Source: an uncultured Agathobaculum sp.
Lineage (GTDB): Bacteria > Bacillota > Clostridia > Oscillospirales > Butyricicoccaceae
DNA: 39,733 nt
NCBI RefSeq assembly: GCF_944384695.1
Contig: NZ_CALWUQ010000010.1
Location: 1 to 39,733 of the forward strand
Direction of reading: 5' to 3'
Shown: positions 1 to 10,467 of the stretch, piece after piece
Layout: the number at the start of each line of letters is the position of its first letter
How positions within the stretch are numbered: position 1 is the first letter of the stretch
Program-made: the position numbers and the translations under genes
The notes under the pieces: model-generated
The model's database searches: none
Seen by the model: only the letters and a program-made list of their open reading frames with translations
What the model was told of the DNA's origin: nothing

Positions 1-3000
1 GGTTACCGTACAGCGATATCCGTCAATGGGAGTTCCAAGGTAGAGGTTCCGTACCAGTCCGACGCGGCTTCCGTGGGCAGTTCCCTTGCTGCGCAGACGG
101 CGCTGGACATCGTCTACGGCGGCCGTTATGTGAAGATCACTTACACAGTTGAAAATAACGGTTCCACTGCGCAGGATTTCAAAATCGGCTCCAGTGCCGA
201 TGTGATGATCGGAAACAACGATTATGCGGCGGTAACCGGCACGAATACCGGCTTGTCCATGGACGGTAGCCCCAAAAACAATTACAAATTCAGCCTGGTG
301 GCCCCCGACTGCGATACGCTGTGGTTTGGGCACTACGGTCAGGCCTATAATAATATCTTTACCGATCTTGCAGATAAGAGCACCCCATATAATCGCGACA
401 GCGGCATGGCATGGTCGTGGAGCGGCAGCGTCGCCCCTGGCCAGACATGGAGCCGTTATGTGCTCATCGGCGCAGGCGAATTGCCCCCGACCCCCAATGC
501 GCCTGTGCTGGATGCTAACAATGATTTCGACTTGCGTGCAGGCGGCACCACCGCCATCACCGGCACGGTCGCAGCCGAGGGCGATAAGCCCGCGCCCGAC
601 ACCGTCTATGTGAGCATCGGCGGCAAGGAGTATTCGGCTGCTGTGCAGGCGGACGGTACATTCTCTGTGGCGGTTGAGGTGCCGGAGGATATGCCCGTGG
701 GCAGCGGCGCCCTTACCTACTGGGGCACCACCGAAGCGGGTGGTATCTCGGCCATCCAAAGCCAAGCGGTCACCATCAAGCTTGAGCCGATGATTACCCT
801 CACCACCAACAGCGTCACAGTCATGGAGGGTGATATGCTGGATGAGGCGCGGCTGAAAACGTTTATACGCTCCAGTTCTGGTATGGTGACCATCAATCCA
901 TCGAGTATTGATACCAGCGTGCTGGGAGAAAAAACTGTCACTTATACCGCAAGCGTGGAAGGTTTTGCCAATAATATCGCCACCCTCACCGTCACCGTGC
1001 TGCCCCAGCCCGCAGAGCTGACGGCAACAACGGTGACGGAAAACAGCGAGGACTTCACTCTGACCGCCACCATGACCCACACCGGCAGCCTGACCTACGA
1101 GGAAACCGGCTTTGTCTATGGTGCGCTGCAAAATCCCACCCTGACCTTGAGCGACGGTAAGGTGACTACCAGTCCCGCCGTGAACAACGCAGGCGGCACA
1201 CTTGCCGCCACCATCCAAAAGGAGGATTTGGTCTACGGTATCACCTATTACGCCCGCGCTTATGCCAAAGCAGACGACGGCACTGTTTTCTACGGCGAGC
1301 AGAGCGAGGGATTTGGCATGGGAAATCCACACTACGGTACATTTTCTGTGACCAGCAACGGCAATACCTTTACCATCACCCGCAGTGACGGAACCGACGG
1401 GGAGCAGACCGTCTATTACCGCACGGTCAATGGCTCGGCCGTCGGCGGGACGCATTTTGTGCATCAAGCGGACAGCGTGACCTTTGCGGAAGGTGATTCC
1501 GCCCCGAAAACAGTCACTGTCACGGAAATGGATGTGACCAGCACCTATGGCGGCAAAGCCGCCACCGCCTACTCCAACGCCGACCGCACCTATTCCTTTG
1601 AGATTTACCGGGTGGTTGGCGGCGCAAGCATTGGAACCGGGACGGCCACCAGAACGATGAACAAGAACGACTCCTATACGATAGACGCCAAGCTGTTTAA
1701 CGAGTATCAGACATCCACCCCTTCCGGGGAAACTGACCGCGGGGATTACGACGGAACCGGAAAGGGTTGGAAAGAAAATACAGAGGGAGCCAATGCCAAA
1801 GATATTGTTGCGATTGGCGATATTCTTTCGTCGTCCAGCTATACGACCGATGTTGCGCAAAAAATCCAATACAAACTGTCATTTCAGGCGAAAGAAGTAG
1901 ATGACGGCTATCAGCATATCCAGATTTCACCCGGAGAGGGCATTGACTTAGGCCATTATCCATACGAGGGAAAGTGGCAAGGTACCATGGACAGCGCCGT
2001 TTATGCAGCTATCTTTGAGCACGGAGGAAGCAGCAAAAACGGATCATATCAAAACTATACATTCCCCAATTATAACAACAGTGTTCCGAATTTCAATTCA
2101 GAGGTTTGGCTCGAACAAAATACTTACAAGGGAGACGGATATATCAAGCTTCCGGTAGATACGGCGAAATTGACCGTTGGCTTTGCTGGCAGCGGCAGCG
2201 GGGACGATGCATGGAAAACCAACGAAGTGACACACTATTTGAAATATCTGGACACCGAGGAACCCCAGCTTTTGGGCGTCGCCCCCATGGCGGGCGGCAG
2301 CTACCTGCCCGGCGACATCGTCACTGTGGCGCTGGTGTTCAATGAAATTGTGGATAGCACCAACAGCACAAATCTGGGCAATGTGAAGATTGAGACCAGC
2401 TGGGGCACGTTCTCTTATGCCGGGGGCGCGGATACCAATGTGCTGTACTTCACCGGTACGGTGGCAGACAACGCCAGCGGTGCGCTGACGGTGAACTCCA
2501 TCACCAACGCAGGTAATATCAAGGATATGGCGGATGATACCAGCACGGCCACATCAGGTACCGTCACGGATGGCAATACGGACGCCGCTCTGGGCAATGG
2601 CCCCGATGGGCCTACGGTCACGGTGAGCCAGATCACCAACGCCAACGGCACGCTGACCGGCACAATAAATGCCACCAATGCAGAGAAACTGGAATATGCT
2701 TGGAGTACGGAAGCGGAAGAAAAGGATGTGGTTGGCTGGAAGCTGCTTGCCAACACCAGCGGCGATACAGTCTCCACCCGAAAGACCAGCGGCACATGGT
2801 ATCTCCACGCCCGCGCGACCAGCAACGACGGCGTGAGCGACCATGCCTGCCAGTCTGTCGATTTGGGCAGCAGTTCCGTGCAGTTGCCCAGCCTGACCGT
2901 GACAGCGGACAATACCAATTGGGCGAAATCCCGGGAAATCACGGTGACCCGCAGCCCCGTCAACGCCACGGCGAAGGTAAAAACACCGGGCGGCACGAAC

Positions 3001-6000
3001 ACAACCGAAGTTTTCGGCAGCACCTACACCGCCACCCAAAACGGCACCTATACCTTTACCCTTGAAAGCGGCGACGAAACGATCACCAAAATGGTCTCAG
3101 TGTCCAAGTTGGACACAACCGACCCTGCGGTGGAGATCGTGGATCTCGCCAACACGAACCACACAGAGGCCGTCACCTTGACGGTGCGCGTCAGCGATGG
3201 AGAGTCGGGAATGCAATCGGTCAAAGGAAAGTGGAATAATGGGGCAGAATTCGATTTGACGCCTACCGGTGAAACGGGTGCCTATACCACCACATCCCTT
3301 GACCAAAGCGGAACATGGATGCTAACGGTCACCGCTACAGACAAAGTCGGGAACAGCGGGACGGATACTTCCGATGCATACATCATCAACGCCACCCGGC
3401 CGACGCTTGTGGTGAACCAGACCTCAAGCAGCACGCAAGGCGTAAAGTATCGCTATACTGTGACGCCAAACAGCAACACCGATATCACCGTTACTCTGCC
3501 GGACGGCAGTAGCACCACCAATCTTACCGGTACATTTACCATCACCGAGCCGGGGAACTATGTCATCACTGTCACCGACGCTGCCGGGCATTTTGTGTCG
3601 GAGACCATCACCGTCACTGTGCCGGAGGGCGAAAATCTGGACGGCGTGTCCCCCGACGTGCGGCTGAGCATTGCGGACGAAAACTGGACGAAGGGGCCGG
3701 TGACTGTTGCCGTGACGGTCTTTGATGCCGGCAGCGTGGGCAAAAGCCTTACTGCCGTTCGGGATGATTCCAATATACAGCTCACGGAATCCACCGAGGA
3801 GCCCGGCTCCTTCACCGGCAATTTTGAGGTTTCTGCCAACGGCATCTACACCGTCAGCTGCACCGACGCCGCCGGGAATATGGGCAGCCGCACCATTGAA
3901 ATCACAAACATTGACACCACCGGTCCTGTTATCGTCGTTTCCGGCAATCCCACAGATTGGACAGCGGACGATGTTATCATCACGCTTGCCGTAACGGACG
4001 ACCAGTCCGGCGTGGACCGCGTGGAGGTCGAAAAGGACGGAGGCGCGGTAGCTGTTGATGAGGGTAACGGTGAGTATACCTTTGCTGTGTCCGGAAACGG
4101 TATCTACACTGTCACTGCTACAGACAAGTTGGGCAACACCGCCCGGCAAACGGTGGAAGTAAACAAGTTAGATAAGAGTGAGCCGACCCTTGCAGTCACT
4201 GGAGGTACTGAAAGCGAAACGAACCTAAATCTTACCGTAACCGCCAGCGCAGGCGGCAGCTCCGGGGTAACGGTCACGGTGCAGAAAAACGGCGGAACGG
4301 CGGAAGAAATTCACGGGGATACTTACCCCATCACCTCCGCTGGTACCTATACCTTTACCGCTACCACGGGCGTCGGCAAAACCGATACCCAGATAGTCAC
4401 GGTCCACAGCGTTACCATCGGCGGGGAAGCACAGCTGGTGGTAGATGGCGGCAAGGTCACGGAGCCTGCCGCTCCCACCAAGGACGGCTATATCTTTGAC
4501 GGGTGGTATGACGGCGATACCCTGTGGGACTTTACACAAAACGAGGTAAAGAAAAACCTTACGCTGACCGCTCGCTGGACGCTGGCTGCCCCCACGGTAG
4601 GATTGAGCGCCAGCCCGGAGGACGCAAGCGGCACCTATAACGGCGGCAATGCTGTTGTCATTCTTACGGCTACCCCAAACCATGGGGCAAGCGTGGACTA
4701 TACCTATGAATGGTACAAGAACGGTCAAAAGTTGGACGGCAAAACCGCCGAAACGCTGGCTCTCTCCACTGTGGCCGACAGCGGCCAATACACTGTGAAG
4801 GTTACCGCCAGCGCCGAGGGGCAAAGTGCACATGCCACCAGTAAAGCCGTTACAGTCACCATCGGCAAGGCCGCTCCCAGCATCACCGTCTGGCCCACGG
4901 CGCTCAACATTACCTATGGCGACAATTTAGGCAAAAGCACCCTCGCTGGCGGCAGCGCTGCTATCCCGGGCAGTTTTGAATGGAAAGACAGCAGCATCAC
5001 GCCCAGCAGCGGCGCTCAATCCTATAGTGTGGTGTTCACCCCGGATGATATGGAAAACTACAATACTGCTGAGCAGGCCATCACCGTAACGGTTGCCAAA
5101 AAGATGCTGACCCCCGCTGTCGCTTTCGTAGAGGATAAGGAATACGACGGCGGCACTTCCACCAGCGGTATCATTACTCTGGATGGCGCGGTGTCGGATG
5201 ACAATCCCACCGCCACCGGTGTGTTCACCTTCGATAACGTCGGCGCAGGCCAGAACAAGACGGTCACCGTGGCCGTTGCCTTGGACGGAGAGTGGGGGAA
5301 CAACTATGTGCTCTCCCCGACCGAACTGACGGCTACAGCCTCTATCACTAAAAAAACAGTGGGTCTCAAATGGCATGGCTACGAAAACCTGACCTATACC
5401 GGGCAGCCCGTCGGCGTTACCGCGACTGCAACCGGTCTGGTGGTTGGCGACACCTGCACCGTTACCGTGGAGGATGGCGACAAAGTGGATGTGGGCGACT
5501 ACACCGCGAAAGCCACCGGCTTAAGCAATCCGAACTATCAACTGCCGCCTACTGGCACCACGAAGGACTACACCATTGGCACGTCTGATGGTGCCGCCTC
5601 GGTCACCATGCAAGGATGGACCTATGGCGATGCGGCAAACCGCCCGGTTCCGGCCTCTTCTACCAACGGTATCGACAATGTGACCTATCACTATAGCGGC
5701 AGGGACGGAACCATGTATAACAGTGAAACGGTTCCAACGGATGCGGGGAACTATACCGTCACCGCTACCTTTGCTGCAACAGCAAACCATGAAGCAGTCA
5801 CCGCCAAAGCTGAGTTCACCATCGACAAAAAGTCCATTACCGCAACTTGGTCGGGGCTGAATCAAGTGTATGGCAACACCAACACCGAATCAGTGGCGGT
5901 ATCGCTTTCGGGCGTAGTGGACGGTGATGATGTGGATATCAGCATCACTGGGGTGCAGGAAACAGCAGGTATGCATGCTTTGACTGCTACGCTCGGCGGT

Positions 6001-8226
6001 GCGGATATAGCCAACTATACCTTGAAAAACCGTGCGGCTATGCTGACTATCCAACCTAAGCCGGTGATTTTCACTGTGACGGGTAACGCGGTGCAGGCTG
6101 ATGGCAGTGGAAAAAGGGCAACCATTACTGCAGATGACGCTGCTTTCACCGATTACACTGTCTCCTACAGGCAGGACGGCAAAACGATATCCTCTCCGAA
6201 AGAGGTGGGCAGCTATGAAATTTGGGTGGAAATCACCAATCCCAACTATCGTCACTCCAATGGCAGTGATACGATGCAGGTGGGCACCCTAACCATTACC
6301 CAGGCCCCGCCGGTACTGTACACCGTGTCTTTTGCAGGCGGGGAGCAAGCCACAGGTATTGGGCCTGCCCAGCAGACTGCTTTGGCAGCGGGTCAAATCA
6401 CCCTGCCCGCTAACCCGTTTACACAAACCGGCTATCGTTTCAGCGGCTGGAAGGCCGACGGAGACGACAAGCTCTATCAGCCCGGAGACAGCTTTACCAT
6501 GCCTGCCCGAAATGTGACCTTCATCGCCCAGTGGCAGGATGTGTATTCCATCAGCGGTATCATTAAGGAGCAAACAGATAGCGGGGAGCAGTCCGCAGAA
6601 GGCACGGTAGTCAGCGTTTGGCTGGGGGCAAACCAGCTGGCCGAAGCCAAGACGGATGCCGATGGTCGCTACAGCTTCTTCAACCTTCTGCCCGGCATTT
6701 ACAATTTGGTGATTACCAAGGATGTGCGCACGGTTACCAGCAAGGTGGAAATCATCACGGAAAACAAAATTTCTAATGCTACCCTGCCGAAAGGCGCCAC
6801 CAACTCTGTTGTGGAAGTGCTCCCCGGCAGTCCGGATATTGTGGTGGGCAAGCTGGATACTGTATTTAATAGCACCGACACGACAGTGTACACTCAGGAC
6901 GATCAGAAAACCGTAAATGAAGGCGGCAAGGTGGAAATCACCTTCACCGCCGAGGAAAAGACGTATATCCAGCAGGAAGAGCAGGTTAGCAAGGATATTG
7001 CGAAAATTGAGAAAATCTCCGATGGCAGCACACTGGGGCTGGTCATGGACTACAAGCTGGAAAAAACAGTGACAACGGCATCTGGTGATACCAGCGATCC
7101 GACCCTGATTTCACAGGCTAACGTCCTGCTGGAAGTCCTGCTGCCATTGCCCACAGAACTACAGGGAAAAGACGCCTATTCCGTTTTCCGTGTGCACAGC
7201 AGCACCGGACAGGAGGCGGATAAGCAAGCGCAGGAACTGAAACAAGGTGAAGCAAACAAAAATGAGCTGGGTGAATACTTTACTGTCAACAGCGATAAGA
7301 CCCGATTGACCCTATATGTCAAATGCTTTTCCACGTATGCCATTGGCTATGCGGAATCCTCCGGGAGCAGCGGCGGCGGCAATCCGGGAGGCGGCTCATC
7401 TGCCTCGGCCTATCCTCCCAGCATAGAGCAGACGGAGCACGGCTCGGTCTCTACCAGCCCGAAGAATCCACAGCAGGGCAATCCAGTTACCATTACACCC
7501 GCTCCGGATGAAGGCTATACTGTAGATGAGGTCATCGTCACCGATTCGACTGGGAAGCCGGTAGCGGTTATTCCCAACGATGATGGAACCTATACCTTTA
7601 CACAGCCGGCCGGAGAAGTAACCATTACCGTCACCTTCCGGCAAAGGACCGGCGCATCCGACTGTCCCCGGGATGACAGCTGTCCCATGGCCGCTTTCTC
7701 TGATACAGAATTGTGGGCATGGTATCATGACGGTGTGCATTATTGTTTGGAAAACGACTTGATGGTAGGGACTGGCAAAACGACTTTTGAACCCGATGCC
7801 GTTACCACCCGAGGCATGATTGCCACGATCCTCTGGCGGCTGGAAGGCAGCCCGATGGTCAGCCATCCTATGGATTATGACGATGTAACGCTGGAGGACT
7901 GGTATGGGGAAGCGGTTTGCTGGGCTGACAGTGTAGGCGTGGTCAACGGCTATGGCAACGGTAAGTTCGGCCCCAATGACCCCATCACCCGTGAGCAGAT
8001 GGCCGCTATGTTGTGGCGATATGCGGAAAGCCCTAATGTGGATGGCAGTCTCTCCGCTTTTGTGGATGGGGCGCAGACCAGCGACTGGGCACAGTCAGCC
8101 ATGATTTGGGCCGTGGATCAGGAGTTGATTAATGGTGTAGGCCATAATGAATTGGCATCCTATGGTCAGGCTACTAGAGCGCAGGCTGCCACGATACTGA
8201 TGCGATTTACCCAAAATATGGAATAA
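1..8226 (+). CDS. Giant multidomain SLH-anchored surface protein (5' end outside window)
   Basis: The frame is open from base 1 with no start visible, so at least 2741 residues are the C-terminal part of a larger protein that ends in TAA. By position, the domains are: an N-terminal beta-rich region (about 1-510); Ig-like segments (about 800-1000, 2250-2580 and 2880-4190); a Calx-beta-like segment (about 1330-1540); an InlB/Listeria-Bacteroides-type repeat (about 4390-4590, with DGYIFDGWYDGD); an Ig domain (about 4590-4870); a run of MBG/YDG-type repeats (about 4870-6305, with ITYGDN, EYDGGT, LTYTGQ); a second InlB-type repeat (about 6310-6540, with GYRFSGWKADG); a carboxypeptidase-regulatory-like fold (about 6541-6770, DADGRYSF); a Ser/Gly-rich linker (about 7361-7420); and three SLH repeats (about 7690-8220). 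SLH repeats bind pyruvylated secondary wall polymer, so this should be a non-covalently anchored, exported adhesin or matrix-type protein. The ligand is unknown and no enzymatic domain is recognised. The product class is secure; individual domain names are by eye. Confidence 0.9.
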   Translation, partial: GYRTAISVNGSSKVEVPYQSDAASVGSSLAAQTALDIVYGGRYVKITYTVENNGSTAQDFKIGSSADVMIGNNDYAAVTGTNTGLSMDGSPKNNYKFSLVAPDCDTLWFGHYGQAYNNIFTDLADKSTPYNRDSGMAWSWSGSVAPGQTWSRYVLIGAGELPPTPNAPVLDANNDFDLRAGGTTAITGTVAAEGDKPAPDTVYVSIGGKEYSAAVQADGTFSVAVEVPEDMPVGSGALTYWGTTEAGGISAIQSQAVTIKLEPMITLTTNSVTVMEGDMLDEARLKTFIRSSSGMVTINPSSIDTSVLGEKTVTYTASVEGFANNIATLTVTVLPQPAELTATTVTENSEDFTLTATMTHTGSLTYEETGFVYGALQNPTLTLSDGKVTTSPAVNNAGGTLAATIQKEDLVYGITYYARAYAKADDGTVFYGEQSEGFGMGNPHYGTFSVTSNGNTFTITRSDGTDGEQTVYYRTVNGSAVGGTHFVHQADSVTFAEGDSAPKTVTVTEMDVTSTYGGKAATAYSNADRTYSFEIYRVVGGASIGTGTATRTMNKNDSYTIDAKLFNEYQTSTPSGETDRGDYDGTGKGWKENTEGANAKDIVAIGDILSSSSYTTDVAQKIQYKLSFQAKEVDDGYQHIQISPGEGIDLGHYPYEGKWQGTMDSAVYAAIFEHGGSSKNGSYQNYTFPNYNNSVPNFNSEVWLEQNTYKGDGYIKLPVDTAKLTVGFAGSGSGDDAWKTNEVTHYLKYLDTEEPQLLGVAPMAGGSYLPGDIVTVALVFNEIVDSTNSTNLGNVKIETSWGTFSYAGGADTNVLYFTGTVADNASGALTVNSITNAGNIKDMADDTSTATSGTVTDGNTDAALGNGPDGPTVTVSQITNANGTLTGTINATNAEKLEYAWSTEAEEKDVVGWKLLANTSGDTVSTRKTSGTWYLHARATSNDGVSDHACQSVDLGSSSVQLPSLTVTADNTNWAKSREITVTRSPVNATAKVKTPGGTNTTEVFGSTYTATQNGTYTFTLESGDETITKMVSVSKLDTTDPAVEIVDLANTNHTEAVTLTVRVSDGESGMQSVKGKWNNGAEFDLTPTGETGAYTTTSLDQSGTWMLTVTATDKVGNSGTDTSDAYIINATRPTLVVNQTSSSTQGVKYRYTVTPNSNTDITVTLPDGSSTTNLTGTFTITEPGNYVITVTDAAGHFVSETITVTVPEGENLDGVSPDVRLSIADENWTKGPVTVAVTVFDAGSVGKSLTAVRDDSNIQLTESTEEPGSFTGNFEVSANGIYTVSCTDAAGNMGSRTIEITNIDTTGPVIVVSGNPTDWTADDVIITLAVTDDQSGVDRVEVEKDGGAVAVDEGNGEYTFAVSGNGIYTVTATDKLGNTARQTVEVNKLDKSEPTLAVTGGTESETNLNLTVTASAGGSSGVTVTVQKNGGTAEEIHGDTYPITSAGTYTFTATTGVGKTDTQIVTVHSVTIGGEAQLVVDGGKVTEPAAPTKDGYIFDGWYDGDTLWDFTQNEVKKNLTLTARWTLAAPTVGLSASPEDASGTYNGGNAVVILTATPNHGASVDYTYEWYKNGQKLDGKTAETLALSTVADSGQYTVKVTASAEGQSAHATSKAVTVTIGKAAPSITVWPTALNITYGDNLGKSTLAGGSAAIPGSFEWKDSSITPSSGAQSYSVVFTPDDMENYNTAEQAITVTVAKKMLTPAVAFVEDKEYDGGTSTSGIITLDGAVSDDNPTATGVFTFDNVGAGQNKTVTVAVALDGEWGNNYVLSPTELTATASITKKTVGLKWHGYENLTYTGQPVGVTATATGLVVGDTCTVTVEDGDKVDVGDYTAKATGLSNPNYQLPPTGTTKDYTIGTSDGAASVTMQGWTYGDAANRPVPASSTNGIDNVTYHYSGRDGTMYNSETVPTDAGNYTVTATFAATANHEAVTAKAEFTIDKKSITATWSGLNQVYGNTNTESVAVSLSGVVDGDDVDISITGVQETAGMHALTATLGGADIANYTLKNRAAMLTIQPKPVIFTVTGNAVQADGSGKRATITADDAAFTDYTVSYRQDGKTISSPKEVGSYEIWVEITNPNYRHSNGSDTMQVGTLTITQAPPVLYTVSFAGGEQATGIGPAQQTALAAGQITLPANPFTQTGYRFSGWKADGDDKLYQPGDSFTMPARNVTFIAQWQDVYSISGIIKEQTDSGEQSAEGTVVSVWLGANQLAEAKTDADGRYSFFNLLPGIYNLVITKDVRTVTSKVEIITENKISNATLPKGATNSVVEVLPGSPDIVVGKLDTVFNSTDTTVYTQDDQKTVNEGGKVEITFTAEEKTYIQQEEQVSKDIAKIEKISDGSTLGLVMDYKLEKTVTTASGDTSDPTLISQANVLLEVLLPLPTELQGKDAYSVFRVHSSTGQEADKQAQELKQGEANKNELGEYFTVNSDKTRLTLYVKCFSTYAIGYAESSGSSGGGNPGGGSSASAYPPSIEQTEHGSVSTSPKNPQQGNPVTITPAPDEGYTVDEVIVTDSTGKPVAVIPNDDGTYTFTQPAGEVTITVTFRQRTGASDCPRDDSCPMAAFSDTELWAWYHDGVHYCLENDLMVGTGKTTFEPDAVTTRGMIATILWRLEGSPMVSHPMDYDDVTLEDWYGEAVCWADSVGVVNGYGNGKFGPNDPITREQMAAMLWRYAESPNVDGSLSAFVDGAQTSDWAQSAMIWAVDQELINGVGHNELASYGQATRAQAATILMRFTQNME

Positions 8227-8521
8227 AATGTTCCATCAGTCCCACCATATCATAAACAGAGAAGGGGAGGAGAAAATATCTTCGCTGGCCCGTCTGCACC
8301 TGTTGATGTGGTCGTTGTTTTCAATCAAGATTGCTGCAAACGAATGCCGGAGCGAAGGCGGTGGAGCTGTCTGACGAAGGGCGCAGGTTCAAGCCCTTCC
8401 AGACCGTCCTTTGCATTCCAATTTGTTGGTGCGCGGGGGATTGGATAAGCGCTTTGCACATTTACGTCTTGCCCGCCGCATGTGGATGTGTTACGATGAG
8501 AGGGAAAGCGAGGGCTTTGCC
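8227..8521. other. Intergenic region without a recognised gene
   Basis: No coding region, clear promoter or T-tract terminator is visible between the surface-protein stop and the aldolase start. A purine-rich GGGGAGGAG at about 8264-8272 resembles a ribosome binding site but is not followed by a close start codon. The stretch around 8382-8400 contains a short tRNA T-arm look-alike (GCAGG TTCAAGC CCTTC), but no matching acceptor, D-arm or anticodon arm can be assembled around it. Confidence 0.5.
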
Positions 8522-9172
8522 ATGCATGAAAAATCACTTCTCATTGAAAGCGGCAAAAAACTGCTGCATGAGGGTTTTACTGTGGAGACATGGGGCAATA
8601 TCAGTGTGCGCGGGGATGACGGTCTGGTTTACATCACGCCCAGCGGTATGAACTACGATAACTGCTCTGAAGATGACATCGTGGTTATGCGACTGGATGG
8701 AACGGTTGTTGACGGGCGCCGCGTGCCCAGCATTGAACATGGCCTGCATCGCGCTGTGTACGCCGCGCGCCCGGATGTGCACGCGGTTGTGCACACGCAT
8801 CCTATCTATTCCACGGCGTTTTCTGCGATGGGGAAGAATATCCCGCTTCTTATCGACGAGGCCGCACAGGCGCTTGGCGACGAGGTGCGTACTGCGCCTT
8901 ACGCACTGCCCGGTACGGAACAACTGGCCGACAACTGTGTGCAGGCGCTGGGCCAGAAGGCCAACGCATGTCTGCTGCAAAGCCACGGTGCAGTGTGTGT
9001 CGGCCGCGATATGAAAGCAGCTTTCAAGACGGCGCGCGTACTCGAAATGACAGCGGAAATTTATTACCGCATCCGCGCTATTGGCGGCAAATTCATTCCC
9101 ATTTCACAAGAGAATATTGCCGCTATGCAAGAGTTTATGGCAAACCGCTATGGACAGCGGCAGTCCTTATAG
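8522..9172 (+). CDS. Class II aldolase/adducin family protein (L-fuculose-phosphate aldolase-like)
   Basis: The 216-residue product matches the usual length of fuculose-1-phosphate or 5-deoxyribulose-phosphate aldolases. These zinc enzymes split a phosphorylated ketose into dihydroxyacetone phosphate and an aldehyde in the cytosol. The zinc ligands are visible as HTHPIYS and the later SHGAVCVG, and the catalytic Glu lies in PSIEHGLH. The ATG at 8522 is chosen because it gives family length and follows GAGGG at a usable distance; the frame extends upstream to 8411 without a better start. It converges on mtnA, which makes 5-methylthioribulose-1-phosphate or 5-deoxyribulose-1-phosphate. The aldolase may therefore act as the Ald2-type enzyme of the DHAP shunt. 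This is inference; a FucA or AraD-like substrate remains possible. Confidence 0.88.
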   Translation: MHEKSLLIESGKKLLHEGFTVETWGNISVRGDDGLVYITPSGMNYDNCSEDDIVVMRLDGTVVDGRRVPSIEHGLHRAVYAARPDVHAVVHTHPIYSTAFSAMGKNIPLLIDEAAQALGDEVRTAPYALPGTEQLADNCVQALGQKANACLLQSHGAVCVGRDMKAAFKTARVLEMTAEIYYRIRAIGGKFIPISQENIAAMQEFMANRYGQRQSL

Positions 9173-9183
9173 GCAAAACGGAA

Positions 9184-9216
9184 AAGCGGACGGCCCCATG
9201 TGGGGGCCGTCCGCTT
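9184..9216. terminator. Bidirectional terminator between aldolase and mtnA
   Basis: A perfect 14-bp stem (arms 9184-9197 and 9203-9216) closes a 5-base loop. T-rich tracts lie downstream on both strands, at about 9221-9237 on plus and at 9176-9185 read on minus. It lies exactly between two convergent genes and should end both transcripts. Confidence 0.85.
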
Positions 9217-9224
9217 GTGCGTTT

Positions 9225-10307
9225 TCACGTTTTTTTCTCGAAGTATTCGGGAAACAGCTTTGCAAAGCTCTCGCGGTAGGGAGCGCGGCAGATGCCGCGC
9301 TCGGTGACAATACCTGTGATGAGCGTATGCTCCGTTACATCAAAGGCAGGGTTGAAACACGCGACTTCGGGCAGCGCCATGGGCTTTGCGTAAAACATCT
9401 CTCGAATCTCGGAAGGCTTGCGCTCTTCAATCACGATGTCGTCGCCCGTTTCGCAGGTAAAGTCAATGGTGGTTGACGGCCCCAGCACATAGAAAGGAAT
9501 GCCGTAGTATTTTGCCAGAATGGCTACGCCCGATGTACCGATTTTATTGGCCGCATCGCCGTTGAGCGCCACACGGTCGCATCCCACCATGCACGCCTGC
9601 ACTTTGCCCTGCTTCATCACGAGGCTGGCCATGTTGTCGCAAATCAGCGTGCACGGTATACCTGCCCGCTGCAGTTCATAGCTGGTCAGGCGTGCACCTT
9701 GTAACAGCGGCCGCGTCTCGTCGCAGTAGATGTGCAGCTTGACACCCTTCTCCTTTGCGAGAAAGAACGGGCCTTGTCCCGTGCCATAACGGCTGGTCGC
9801 CAGCGGGCCGGCATTGCAATGCGTGAGCACACCGTCACCGTCGTGGAGCAGGCTCAGGCCAAATTCCGAGATGCGGCGGCACATGTCAATGTCTTCGTCA
9901 CGGATAGCAATGGCTTCCTCGTGGAGCGCTTGGCGCACCGCGGCAAGGCTTTCCGTCTGGTGCGCAAGCGCCGTGTTCAGCATGCGTGTCACCATACGAT
10001 GCAGATTGACTGCCGTCGGGCGCGAAGCGTCAAGGTATGCGCCCAATTCGCGTAATTTTGCATAAAATGTATCGAAATCCACAGCTTCAATGCGGTTTGC
10101 CAGCACTGACAGCGCATATGCTGCAAAGATGCCGATTGCCGGTGCACCGCGCACCTGCAGCAGATAAATGGCATCGTACATCTGCCGGGGCGTTGTTAAT
10201 GTCAGATAGACCGTCTCGTTTGGTAGTTTGGTTTGGTCAATGATGATAACCGAATTTTCGTCTCCAAATCGAATATTTTCCACGTGGGTGACGTCCTGAA
10301 GTTGCAT
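9225..10307 (-). CDS. mtnA: S-methyl-5-thioribose-1-phosphate isomerase
   Basis: MtnA converts 5-methylthioribose-1-phosphate to 5-methylthioribulose-1-phosphate. It acts in methionine salvage and also accepts 5-deoxyribose-1-phosphate in the DHAP shunt. The 360-residue protein shows [12 protein letters not shown], the catalytic-Cys segment [16 protein letters not shown] and the catalytic-Asp segment [18 protein letters not shown]. It therefore belongs to the MtnA branch of the eIF2B-like fold. The start at 10307 is chosen over an in-frame ATG at 10331 because an AAAGGAC site precedes it at good spacing. No other methionine-salvage gene (mtnK, mtnBCD, mtnW, mtnX) is in the window. The convergent class II aldolase is instead consistent with cleavage of the ulose phosphate. 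Confidence 0.95.
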   Translation of the reverse strand: MQLQDVTHVENIRFGDENSVIIIDQTKLPNETVYLTLTTPRQMYDAIYLLQVRGAPAIGIFAAYALSVLANRIEAVDFDTFYAKLRELGAYLDASRPTAVNLHRMVTRMLNTALAHQTESLAAVRQALHEEAIAIRDEDIDMCRRISEFGLSLLHDGDGVLTHCNAGPLATSRYGTGQGPFFLAKEKGVKLHIYCDETRPLLQGARLTSYELQRAGIPCTLICDNMASLVMKQGKVQACMVGCDRVALNGDAANKIGTSGVAILAKYYGIPFYVLGPSTTIDFTCETGDDIVIEERKPSEIREMFYAKPMALPEVACFNPAFDVTEHTLITGIVTERGICRAPYRESFAKLFPEYFEKKT

Positions 10308-10467
10308 GTCTTTGTCCTTTCCGCGCTGCATTTGCGCTGCTGTTTGTTATGGGTACCGCTTGGATTTGCAATGACAGGTGGGTTGCTGTCGGCTCGTCTA
10401 ATCCTGATGCTATGTTAGCGGATAGCACCGCCGCGCAGAATTGCATTGGCAGGTTGTAGGTTTTACT

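Noticed and set aside
2415..3039. Long antisense open frames within the surface-protein gene
   Set aside because: They mirror Thr/Ser/Val-rich repeat codons of the plus strand and have no recognisable protein features or start signals.
8325..8410. Possible tRNA (T-arm-like GCAGG TTCAAGC CCTTC)
   Set aside because: Only the T-arm resembles a tRNA. No acceptor stem matching CAGACCG, no D-arm and no anticodon arm can be paired upstream, so it is chance or at most a relic.
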